Program-made: the position numbers and the translations under genes
From: Algoriphagus chordae
GTDB lineage: Bacteria > Bacteroidota > Bacteroidia > Cytophagales > Cyclobacteriaceae
Direction of reading: 5' to 3'
NCBI RefSeq assembly: GCF_003254055.1
Contig: NZ_QKZT01000005.1
Coordinates: 124,001-188,000 of the forward strand
Length of the DNA stretch: 64,000 bases
The notes under the pieces: generated by a model
Seen by the model: the letters and a program-made list of their open reading frames with translations, nothing else
What the model was told of the DNA's origin: nothing
The model's database searches: none
In this document: one piece after another, positions 54,752 through 62,878 of the stretch
How the letters are laid out: the number at the start of each line of letters is the position of its first letter
Numbering within the stretch: position 1 is the first letter of the stretch

Positions 54752-56539
54752 ATGATTTTGAAAAAACATGTTTGCTTGTTAACTGCTGCTCTGGCTATTC
54801 AGATCGGCTCTTTGCAAGCACAGCAAAATCCTGTCAAGCTAAACTTAGACTCCTTCCAAGGAAACAAAGGCAGCTGGTCAGAAGTAGGAAAAGTCTGGGC
54901 AGACCCAGCTGTTCTTAATGAACTTCAATCCGATGAAGGCACAGGCATCCTTGCTAATATTCCTACCAAGAAAAAGCATGGAGCAGATATCATTTCTACC
55001 GACAAATATGGAGATGTTGATCTTTCGCTAGAATATATGGTGGCTCCAGGTTCTAATTCAGGAGTATATCTTCAGGGTAATTATGAAATCCAAATCCTAG
55101 ATAGCTGGACAGCGCAGACTACCAAACCTGGTGATAATGGTGGAGTCTATCAACGATGGGACGAGAGCAAGCCTGAGGGCCAAAAAGGTTATCAAGGATA
55201 TGCTCCTCGTCAGAATGCAAGCAAAGCACCTGGTGTTTGGCAAAAGCTGGATGTTTCTTTTCAAGCTGCGAAATTCGATGCTGCTGGAAAGAAAATCGAG
55301 AATGCACGATTCCTTTCAGTTAAACTCAATGGCGTAACTATTCACGAAAACTTAGAAGTTTTCGGCCCTACTCGTGGGGCTTTGACTGGAGAGGACGTAG
55401 CAGAAGGTCCACTAAGAATCCAAGGTGATCATGGTGCTGTAGCTTTCAGAAATATTGAAATCACGCCATTCAATGCGAAGACTCCAAGCGTATCCAATGT
55501 AAGTTATGAAACCTATCAAGGTTCATTCAATAACTTAGAAGAGTTATCAGGCAAATCAGCTCTAGCTACAGGAACTGTTGCTTCTTTAGTAGAAGTTCCT
55601 ACTTCTGTATCTGATGTCAATTTGACTAAATACACTGCAAACCTCAATGTAGCCGAAGCCGGTGAATACCAAATCACCCTTCAGGTTCCTGGTGGATTAG
55701 CTGGTTTCGCTCTTGGAAGTGAAAGCATATCTGATCTTTCCAATAGAGGAGTTAGAGTTAAAAAGCAATTTAAAGCTGGTGACAATCCTATCCAGATCAT
55801 TGCTTCAAAAAACAGAAACTGGTCAGTAGATGGTTTCAACTTAGCCATTTCAGGCCCAGGGCTGCGAAATACAAATCTTTTGGTTTCGGAGGCTGGTGCT
55901 TCCCAAGATACCGATCCGATTTTAGTAGATGCTGATGAAACTCCAGTTTTGCGAAGCTTCCGTGATTATCCGGGATCGAAAAGATTGAGTCATGTAGTTT
56001 CAGTTGCTAGCAAAGAGCAGGTGAACTATGCTTATGATATGGAGACAGGCACTTTGATTCAATTGTGGAGAGGTGAATTCCTAGACGCTACCCCTATGTG
56101 GAATAGCCGTGGAAATGGTGTTTCTGTGCCACGCGGTGCTCTGATTAATTTGAGCAATCCAGTAGTAAATGCTGTAAGCAGCGATTACTCTAGTTCGGAA
56201 GATTTCAGAACCAAAGGTTACCAGTTAATGAACAGCTCAGAGGACATCATTTTCTCATACCTACTTGCTGGACAAACTGTGAAGGATGAGATCAAAGTAT
56301 TGGAATCTGGAAAGGGAATCAACAGATCTGTTTCTGGTATAGCCAAAGGCTTTTACAAAGTAGCTGCGGGTGCTGAAATTCAAAAGATCAAAAAAGGCTA
56401 TTATTTATTGCCTGAAACTGGTGTTTACCTGGAATACGATGAGTCTACTTATGGAGCTCCAGAGACACATTCTACAGATGGCAATGCCGGTATTTACTTG
56501 CCTGCAAAGGGAAACATCGTTTACAATCTTCTCTTTTAA
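54752..56539 (+). CDS. Secreted DUF1080 (3-keto-disaccharide hydrolase-like) protein
   Basis: 595 residues. A signal peptide ends near GSLQAQQN. Residues about 30-250 are a DUF1080 domain, a concanavalin-like sandwich: SNSGVYLQGNYEIQILDSW, DNGGVYQRWDES, VWQKLDVSFQAAKF and GPLRIQGDHGAVAFRNIEI. Residues 255-375 resemble a carbohydrate-binding beta-sandwich, and the C-terminus is a further all-beta region. Members of this family cleave 3-keto glycosides or bind glycans. Cotranscribed with the cytochrome/propeller protein 18 bp downstream. Confidence 0.83.
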   Translation: MILKKHVCLLTAALAIQIGSLQAQQNPVKLNLDSFQGNKGSWSEVGKVWADPAVLNELQSDEGTGILANIPTKKKHGADIISTDKYGDVDLSLEYMVAPGSNSGVYLQGNYEIQILDSWTAQTTKPGDNGGVYQRWDESKPEGQKGYQGYAPRQNASKAPGVWQKLDVSFQAAKFDAAGKKIENARFLSVKLNGVTIHENLEVFGPTRGALTGEDVAEGPLRIQGDHGAVAFRNIEITPFNAKTPSVSNVSYETYQGSFNNLEELSGKSALATGTVASLVEVPTSVSDVNLTKYTANLNVAEAGEYQITLQVPGGLAGFALGSESISDLSNRGVRVKKQFKAGDNPIQIIASKNRNWSVDGFNLAISGPGLRNTNLLVSEAGASQDTDPILVDADETPVLRSFRDYPGSKRLSHVVSVASKEQVNYAYDMETGTLIQLWRGEFLDATPMWNSRGNGVSVPRGALINLSNPVVNAVSSDYSSSEDFRTKGYQLMNSSEDIIFSYLLAGQTVKDEIKVLESGKGINRSVSGIAKGFYKVAAGAEIQKIKKGYYLLPETGVYLEYDESTYGAPETHSTDGNAGIYLPAKGNIVYNLLF

Positions 56540-56557
56540 TCCAAGGACAGCGCAAAG

Positions 56558-58483
56558 ATGAAAACACTATTTAAGAACAAAATCACAAAAATTGCCTTTG
56601 GACTAGCAGCTGTAATTCAGCTCATGCCTGGGCAAGTAGATGCACAGGAATCCCCAAAAGAAGAGGATTTCTTTAAAATCATGCGAGTTACTGCTCCAGA
56701 AGGCACTCTTTTGGAAGTAGGTGGTATGACCATGTTGCCAAATGGCGATCTAGGTGTAGCTACTCGTAGAGGAGATGTATTTATCGTAGAAAACCCAACT
56801 AGCTCTAAGCCTTTCTTCAGAAAGTTTGCTTCTGGTCTTCATGAGATTCTTGGACTTCACTACGAAGACGGTGCATTCTACATGGCTCAGAGAGGCGAGC
56901 TAACCAAGCTGGTAGATACAGATCAAGATGGAACGGCTGATTTATATGAGACAGTTTACGCGTGGCCGATTTCTGCTCATTACCACGAATATAGCTTTGG
57001 TCCTAAAGTCGGTCCTGATGGATCCTTCTTCGTTTCTGCAAACGTCGCGTTTGGTGACCAGGAATGGTGGAGAGGCGAAAGCCGAGTTCCCATGAGAGGT
57101 TGGATCATGAAGATCAACCGTGATGGAACTATGGAGCCTTATGCTACGGGAATGAGATCTCCAGCTGGCTTGGGTATGCTTGGCGATAAGCTAGTCTATA
57201 CAGAAAACCAAGGTGATTACATGGGTTCTGGTGGACTTTGGTTTATCGACAAAGGTGATTTCACAGGACATCCTGCTGGTTTGGCTTGGACTGGACTTCC
57301 AAATTCTCCTTTGAAATTAACAGCTGAGGAATTCAACAAGGTCGTTGATCCTCAAAAGATACCTAATGGAACTGGTGGATTTAAAAAGCCTGAAAACGTA
57401 ATTGATGTTCCATATATCACCATGGCGCAGGCAAAAGAACAACTTCCTGACTTGAAGCTTCCAGCAGTTTGGTTACCTCATGGTATTCAGGGCATTTCCA
57501 ACTCTGAACCTATAGTAATACCTGAAGGTTATTTTGGTCCTTTTGAAGGCCAGGTGCTGGTAGGTGATCAGGGTCAAAGTAAGATCATGCGGGTCATCCT
57601 TGAAGAAGTAAATGGCGTAATGCAAGGTGCTTCTATCGATTTCAGATCTGGTTTCCAGTCTGGAATTTTGAGAATGGTATGGGCACCAGACAAGTCTTTG
57701 TTTATCGGTGAGACCAACCGTGGTTGGGGTTCTGCTGGTGAAGCCAATGAAGGTTTGCAACGTCTAGTTTGGAATCACAATATTCCTTTCGAAATGAGAA
57801 CTGTCAAAGCACAGCCTGATGGATTTTTGATTGAATTCACCAAGCCAGTTGACAAGGCTTCTGCCGAAGATTTGACTTCATATACTGTGGAAAGTTTCAC
57901 CTACAAATATTTCCCTGTTTACGGAAGTCCTCCAGTGGACAACAAAACCTTGAAAATACTTGGGGTGGAAGTTGCAGCAGATGGTATGTCAGCGAGAATA
58001 GCAGTAGAAGGTCTGCGAGAGGATTATGTTCACAAGCTTAGCGTCAACGGCGTTCGTGCGGTGGAAGGAAGCTTTTCTATTGTACACCCTGATGCTTATT
58101 ACACCTTGCATAATATTCCTGCTGGTGCCAAAATGGTCATCAAAACTCCTCCAGCTCCAGAGCCTGCAAAGCAAGTAGCGGCGACCAAACTAGTTCCAGC
58201 AAAGGTTAAACCTGCAGTGGCGGCAGTTCCAACAGAAGTAGAGATCAAGGCAATCTTGGCCAAAAACACCTGTACTGCTTGTCATCAAACGGATAAAAAA
58301 TTAATTGGACCAGCCTATACAGATGTGGCGAAAAGAAGATATTCAGATGAGAAAATTGTCGAATTGATCTATAATCCTCAGCCTCAAAACTGGCCTGACT
58401 ACCCTACCGAAATGCCTCCAATGGCTCAGGTATCAAAAGAAGATGCTATGAAAATCGCGAAGTGGATTAATTCCTTGAGATAA
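56558..58483 (+). CDS. Secreted beta-propeller protein with C-terminal cytochrome c domain
   Basis: 641 residues. Signal peptide (KIAFGLAAVIQLMPGQVDAQ). Residues 30-430 form a sorbosone/glucose dehydrogenase-like propeller (GGMTMLPNGDLGVATRRGD, GMRSPAGLGMLGDKLVYTEN, LPHGIQGISNSEPIV). A Pro/Ala/Lys linker (about 535-565) precedes cytochrome c: heme site CTACH (Cys572, Cys575, His576) with Met in EMPPM (619-622) as probable sixth ligand. It looks like a periplasmic dehydrogenase or sensor with its own electron outlet. Paired with DUF1080 gene; substrate probably a sugar. Confidence 0.87.
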   Translation: MKTLFKNKITKIAFGLAAVIQLMPGQVDAQESPKEEDFFKIMRVTAPEGTLLEVGGMTMLPNGDLGVATRRGDVFIVENPTSSKPFFRKFASGLHEILGLHYEDGAFYMAQRGELTKLVDTDQDGTADLYETVYAWPISAHYHEYSFGPKVGPDGSFFVSANVAFGDQEWWRGESRVPMRGWIMKINRDGTMEPYATGMRSPAGLGMLGDKLVYTENQGDYMGSGGLWFIDKGDFTGHPAGLAWTGLPNSPLKLTAEEFNKVVDPQKIPNGTGGFKKPENVIDVPYITMAQAKEQLPDLKLPAVWLPHGIQGISNSEPIVIPEGYFGPFEGQVLVGDQGQSKIMRVILEEVNGVMQGASIDFRSGFQSGILRMVWAPDKSLFIGETNRGWGSAGEANEGLQRLVWNHNIPFEMRTVKAQPDGFLIEFTKPVDKASAEDLTSYTVESFTYKYFPVYGSPPVDNKTLKILGVEVAADGMSARIAVEGLREDYVHKLSVNGVRAVEGSFSIVHPDAYYTLHNIPAGAKMVIKTPPAPEPAKQVAATKLVPAKVKPAVAAVPTEVEIKAILAKNTCTACHQTDKKLIGPAYTDVAKRRYSDEKIVELIYNPQPQNWPDYPTEMPPMAQVSKEDAMKIAKWINSLR

Positions 58484-58528
58484 AATAGTCAACAACCTAT
58501 AGTCCATTGACGGCTGCAGTTAATTATT

Positions 58529-58562
58529 AAGGCTTAGCGATTCAATTCGCTAAGCCTTTTTT
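58529..58562 (+). terminator. Terminator after the cytochrome gene
   Basis: AAGGCTTAGCGA / TCGCTAAGCCTT, TTCAAT loop, six T. Confidence 0.85.
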
Positions 58563-59109
58563 AATTTTTATGTGGCTAGAAAATCACGAACGCCTACCAG
58601 AGTGACTCTACATCGGGTTCAGTCTCCAGACCTGTCCGATGCCAGGCGGGCTTGGACTTTACATGCTGCAGTTTTCAAACTGCTACCACCTCCACTCTTC
58701 GGAATTTATAATCCCGAAGTCATTTTAGGGGAATTGCAATCCCCATTACCAACTCTCCAGATTCCATAATATTCGTTCCATAGGAACGTCTAATCTGTAG
58801 TTTTGATGGGTGTAATGAACCTTGGCGTTCCTTAGGAACGAATCGTGAAAAATCAAGCCATAAACACCCCTCTGGTTCAAATCTCATGAACCTAGGATAA
58901 TACAGTCTTCAGACTGCTTCCTGCCTATCATAAATACTCTGGGCCAAAAGTTTTTCGCCCCTACCGTGTTTTGAGATAATCAATTTTCAACTGCTATTTT
59001 TAAGATTAAAGATTATTAATTGATTGTGTCCAATGCGGCAAAAAATTCGATCACAAAATCTCATAACTTTTCCCCAAAATTCCATAACAGATCCTCCCCA
59101 CAGTCTTCC
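58563..59109. repeat. Gene-free region with an array of short hairpins
   Basis: No credible protein frame. Within 58668-58964 lie at least seven short inverted repeats: GCAGTTT-TC-AAACTGC (58668-58683), CTTCGGAAT...ATCCCGAAG (58697-58719), GGGGAATTGCAATCCCC (58728-58744), CGTTCC-ATA-GGAACG (58774-58788), CGTTCC-TTA-GGAACG (58826-58840), GGTTCA-N7-TGAACC (58874-58892), CAGTCT-TC-AGACTG (58903-58916), and CAAAAGTTTTTCGCCCCTAC (58945-58964). Two share one stem and two others differ by compensating changes, so this is a family of elements and not chance. Confidence 0.6.
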
Positions 59110-59117
59110 TAAGTTTG
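59110..59117 (+). promoter_or_regulatory. -7 box (TAAGTTTG) for the copper ATPase gene
   Basis: TAnnTTTG match 27 bp before ATG 59145. It overlaps the upstream alternative start codon (TTG 59115), supporting the ATG. Confidence 0.45.
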
Positions 59118-59144
59118 TACTGTCCAATTAAGACAAAAGAACTC

Positions 59145-61373
59145 ATGGCAGAATCAACCCAACCATTACATAAAGAAACCTTCCCAGTTACCGGTATGAC
59201 CTGCGCTTCCTGTGCTTCAAGTGTCGAGACCATACTTTCCTATACCGAAGGCGTGAAATCCGCTCAGGTGAATTTTGCTTCCAATACTGTCCTCGTCGAA
59301 TACGAAGATCAGGTCACACCTGAGGATCTGAACAATGCACTTACAGCCATTGGTTACGGTTTGATCATAGAAACTAAAAATGCAGAAGAAGCCGCAGAAG
59401 AGGCGAAATCCCAACATTACGAGGAGGTCAAAAAACAGACAATGGGGGCCGCAATTCTGACCTTGCCCATATTTATTATCGGAATGTTTTTTATGCATTG
59501 GGAGCCTGGAAAGTGGATTTCTTTGGCGCTAAGTATTCCAGTGCTATTCGTTTTCGGTAGACATTTCTATGTCTCAGCATGGAAGCAAGCCCGTAACGGA
59601 CATGTCAACATGGACACCCTAGTTGCTCTGAGTACCGGGATCGCCTTTATCTTCAGTTTGTTCAATACACTTTTTCCAGAATTCTGGATCTCCCGAGGCA
59701 TAGAGCCTCACGTGTATTACGAGGCTGCCACAGTGATTATCACCTTTATTTCCTTCGGAAAAATGCTTGAGGAAAAAGCCAAGTCAAGTACTTCTTCAGC
59801 TCTGAAAAATCTGATGGGGCTACAGCCCAAAACACTAAAAGTGATAAAAGATGGACAGGAGAAAGAAATTCAAATCTCCGAAGTTCAGAAAGGCGATGAG
59901 ATCATCGTGCGTCCTGGAGAGAAAATCCCCGTAGATGGCAAAGTGATTTCAGGAGAATCTTTCGTAGATGAAAGTATGATCAGTGGCGAACCAATTGCAA
60001 TTGAAAAGTTGGAGAATGATGCCGTGTTTGCTGGAACTATCAATCAAAAAGGCAGCTTTCATTTCACAGCCGAAAAAGTAGGATCTGAAACTTTGCTATC
60101 GCAAATCATCAAGCGGGTTCAGGAAGCGCAGGGAAGCAAAGCGCCAGTTCAGAAATTGGTGGATAAAATCGCATCCATCTTCGTTCCTACAGTGATAGGA
60201 ATATCAATTTTGACATTTGCAGTTTGGATGATTGCAGGGGGTGAAGATGCTTTCACACATGCCTTACTTACCTCAGTGGCAGTCTTGGTGATCGCCTGCC
60301 CTTGTGCGCTTGGTTTGGCTACTCCTACAGCGATTATGGTCGGAATCGGAAAAGGAGCTGAAAATAATATCTTAATTAAAGATGCAGAGAGCCTGGAACT
60401 TGCGCACAAAATCGATTCTATCATACTGGATAAAACCGGAACAATAACAGCTGGAAAGCCCTCTGTATCTGATTTGAACTGGGAACCTGAGCAATTCAGA
60501 AATCAATTCTCTCCTATTTTGCTAGCGATTGAATCCAAGTCAGAACATCCTTTGGCAGATGCTGTGAGCAGAAAACTGAAAGAAGAAAATGTCAAACCCG
60601 AAGCAATTTCTTCCTTCGAGAGTTTGACAGGAGCGGGTGTTCAAGCCCAAAATGAAGCCGATGAAAAATTCTATGTGGGAAATGCCAAGTTGATTGAAAG
60701 TAAAAATATACTGCTTTCAGAAGAGATTAAAACTTTGGCAGAAACCTGGAGAAACGAAGCTAAAACTGTGATCTTCTTCGCGAATGAAAAGCAAGTCCTA
60801 GCAACACTCGCAATTACCGATGAGATCAAAAGCAGTTCGAGGTCTGCAATTACTGACTTGAAGCAAAGAGGAATTGAAGTCTATATGTTGACAGGTGACA
60901 ACCAGCAAACAGCTGCGGCAGTAGCGCAACAAGTTGGTGTAACAGATTTCAAGGCTGAAGTGATGCCTTCGGACAAATCGGACTTTGTCAAAGAACTCCA
61001 AGCTCATGGTAAAATCGTGGCAATGGTGGGTGATGGAATTAACGATTCTGAAGCTTTGGCGCAAGCCGATGTCAGCATTGCGATGGGGCATGGATCAGAC
61101 ATCGCGATGGACGTGGCGAAAATGACAATCATTTCTTCCGATTTGAGTGTGATTCCAAAAGCCCTAAATTTATCCTCTCAGACAGTTCGTGGGATCAAAG
61201 AGAACTTATTTTGGGCCTTTATTTACAACTTGATCGGCATCCCAATCGCGGCTGGAGTCCTCTATCCTATCAATGGATTCCTACTTGACCCTATGATCGC
61301 CGGAGCTGCAATGGCCTTTAGTTCGGTGTCTGTGGTATTGAATAGTCTTAGACTTAAAGGAAAGCATATCTAA
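59145..61373 (+). CDS. copA: Copper-translocating P-type ATPase (P1B-1)
   Basis: 742 residues from ATG 59145. One N-terminal HMA domain with GMTCASC (Cys20, Cys23). CPC in the sixth membrane helix (Cys385-Pro-Cys387, IACPCALG), phosphorylation Asp429 (DKTGT), SEHPLAD in the nucleotide domain and GDGIND (Asp630 region). Helices 7 and 8 carry [13 protein letters not shown] and [17 protein letters not shown], the YN and MxxSS signature of Cu(I) export pumps. Removes Cu(I) from the cytosol. Together with the downstream CopZ-like gene and the HMA-AraC regulator it makes a copper module. Confidence 0.94.
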   Translation: MAESTQPLHKETFPVTGMTCASCASSVETILSYTEGVKSAQVNFASNTVLVEYEDQVTPEDLNNALTAIGYGLIIETKNAEEAAEEAKSQHYEEVKKQTMGAAILTLPIFIIGMFFMHWEPGKWISLALSIPVLFVFGRHFYVSAWKQARNGHVNMDTLVALSTGIAFIFSLFNTLFPEFWISRGIEPHVYYEAATVIITFISFGKMLEEKAKSSTSSALKNLMGLQPKTLKVIKDGQEKEIQISEVQKGDEIIVRPGEKIPVDGKVISGESFVDESMISGEPIAIEKLENDAVFAGTINQKGSFHFTAEKVGSETLLSQIIKRVQEAQGSKAPVQKLVDKIASIFVPTVIGISILTFAVWMIAGGEDAFTHALLTSVAVLVIACPCALGLATPTAIMVGIGKGAENNILIKDAESLELAHKIDSIILDKTGTITAGKPSVSDLNWEPEQFRNQFSPILLAIESKSEHPLADAVSRKLKEENVKPEAISSFESLTGAGVQAQNEADEKFYVGNAKLIESKNILLSEEIKTLAETWRNEAKTVIFFANEKQVLATLAITDEIKSSSRSAITDLKQRGIEVYMLTGDNQQTAAAVAQQVGVTDFKAEVMPSDKSDFVKELQAHGKIVAMVGDGINDSEALAQADVSIAMGHGSDIAMDVAKMTIISSDLSVIPKALNLSSQTVRGIKENLFWAFIYNLIGIPIAAGVLYPINGFLLDPMIAGAAMAFSSVSVVLNSLRLKGKHI

Positions 61374-61568
61374 ACTTTAATATTCATCATTTAACATTCA
61401 TCATTCGATATTAAAACGTTCGTATAAAGTCCAGTGTCCAAAGTATCAAGTAAGTAGTATCAAGAATAGAAGTTCGAAAACTTTACTAGCTTCCATCCTT
61501 TTAACTAATATTCCAATCCGCCACGGCGAACAAGTTCTTCAATTTTAAAATCTTCCAATTTCATCAAA

Positions 61569-61778
61569 ATGAAAACTCAAAAATTCAAAACCAATATCGC
61601 TTGCGGCAATTGCCTAGCAAAGGTCAGTCCCCTTCTTAATGCTGAACCAAAGATCAATTCTTGGGAAGTAGATTTGCAAAGTGAGGATAGAATTCTGACT
61701 GTAGAGTCTGATGATATCACAGCAGACGAAGTTTTCAAAACTGTCTTGAAAGCTGGATTCATCGCAAAGCCAGAGTAG
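61569..61778 (+). CDS. HMA-domain copper chaperone (CopZ-like)
   Basis: 69 residues, a single heavy-metal-associated domain with IACGNCLAKV (Cys12, Cys15), then ITADEVFKTVLKAGFIAKPE as the last helix and strand. The usual GMTC is replaced by NIACGNC, seen in Bacteroidota variants. It should carry Cu(I) to the ATPase 195 bp upstream. The intergenic gap contains short direct repeats and no obvious terminator. Confidence 0.85.
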   Translation: MKTQKFKTNIACGNCLAKVSPLLNAEPKINSWEVDLQSEDRILTVESDDITADEVFKTVLKAGFIAKPE

Positions 61779-61878
61779 TTAGAAAACTCTTGAAACGGTT
61801 AGTAAATTTTGGTTTCACCTACGCATATATTTTTTCTAGTCTTAAGTCTATAATCTTACCTCTCAAGTCTTAAAAACC

Positions 61879-62664
61879 ATGTACTATTTACGTCAAATTC
61901 ATCTTCCCTCTGGCTCTAATCGCCAATTCCCTTTTTCACTAAAGGCGTTGCAGGACCTGGGGTCGATGGATTTCGACAAGCCTATTACAGTTTTCGTAGG
62001 TGAAAATGGTTCTGGAAAATCCACGCTACTTAAAGCCTTGGCGATCAAGCTAAATTTACCTGCTATCGGAAGTACTGATTTGGAAAGTGATGAAACGCTA
62101 GCTGGTGTCAAAAGCTATGGCGAGCAGATCATCACTCAATGGAAGGACAGAGCTTTTCGTGGATTCTTTTTCAGAGCCGAAGATTACTTTGGCTTTGTCA
62201 AACGACTGCAAAATATGGATTCTGAGATGCAAGGAGATATTGTGGACTTTGAGAAAAGATTGAGCGGAACAGGTCTCAAACTCGCAGTGGGTTCGATTCT
62301 AGGGCAAAAAGAAGCCCTGATTCGCAAGTATGGAAATCTTACTGAAGTCTCCCATGGTGAAGGATTCTTAAAGGTATTAGAAGGCAGATTGCAAAATGAA
62401 GGCATTTATCTAATTGATGAACCTGAAGCCGCGCTTTCGCCACAGCGGCAATTGGCGCTTTTTTCATTGATAAAGAATCTAGCCGAAAATCACGGTTGCC
62501 AGTTTATCATCGCTACGCACTCTCCTATTCTGATGACGCTTCCGAACTCAACGATATTCCAGTTTGGAGATAAAATTGAAGAAGTCAACTACGAGGACAC
62601 AGAGCATTTTACAATCTTGAAAAACTTCCTTAATAATCCTGATGCATTCTTGAGGCACTTGTAG
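61879..62664 (+). CDS. AAA/ABC-type ATPase
   Basis: 261 residues. Walker A GENGSGKST (residues 41-49), ABC-signature-like EVSHGEGFLKVLEG, Walker B and catalytic Glu in GIYLIDEPEAALSPQRQ, and H-loop in IATHSPILMTLP. This is the soluble single-domain AAA_21-type ATPase (SMC/ABC relative), with no transmembrane partner nearby. Cytosolic. Similar proteins work with nucleases or in stress responses, but no partner is present here. Length is normal. Confidence 0.87.
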   Translation: MYYLRQIHLPSGSNRQFPFSLKALQDLGSMDFDKPITVFVGENGSGKSTLLKALAIKLNLPAIGSTDLESDETLAGVKSYGEQIITQWKDRAFRGFFFRAEDYFGFVKRLQNMDSEMQGDIVDFEKRLSGTGLKLAVGSILGQKEALIRKYGNLTEVSHGEGFLKVLEGRLQNEGIYLIDEPEAALSPQRQLALFSLIKNLAENHGCQFIIATHSPILMTLPNSTIFQFGDKIEEVNYEDTEHFTILKNFLNNPDAFLRHL

Positions 62665-62878
62665 AAACAAATCTTTTTGAAGAAAGATTTATTACCACAT
62701 AGAAAAGGGCAATCCTAAGTAGCGCTTATTCTCATTATTAACATTTTATGAGCTTTGTTTCTTTGCGTTAAAATATACTTTCCAAAAAGTATCAAAGGGA
62801 ACAAAGAGGTACAGATTTTTAATGAAGAGATAGCAAATCGAAACTATAAAAACTATGTGTGGTTCATATTTAGAAACT

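Noticed and set aside
58572..58769. 65-residue frame following the cytochrome gene
   Set aside because: It runs through at least three of the short hairpins and has no protein-like pattern; treated as repeat DNA.
59115..59144. TTG start for copA
   Set aside because: It overlaps the -7 box; ATG at 59145 gives the normal HMA-domain start.
62669..62690. AAATCTTT/AAAGATTT inverted repeat after the ATPase gene
   Set aside because: AT-only stem without a T-run; a weak terminator at best.
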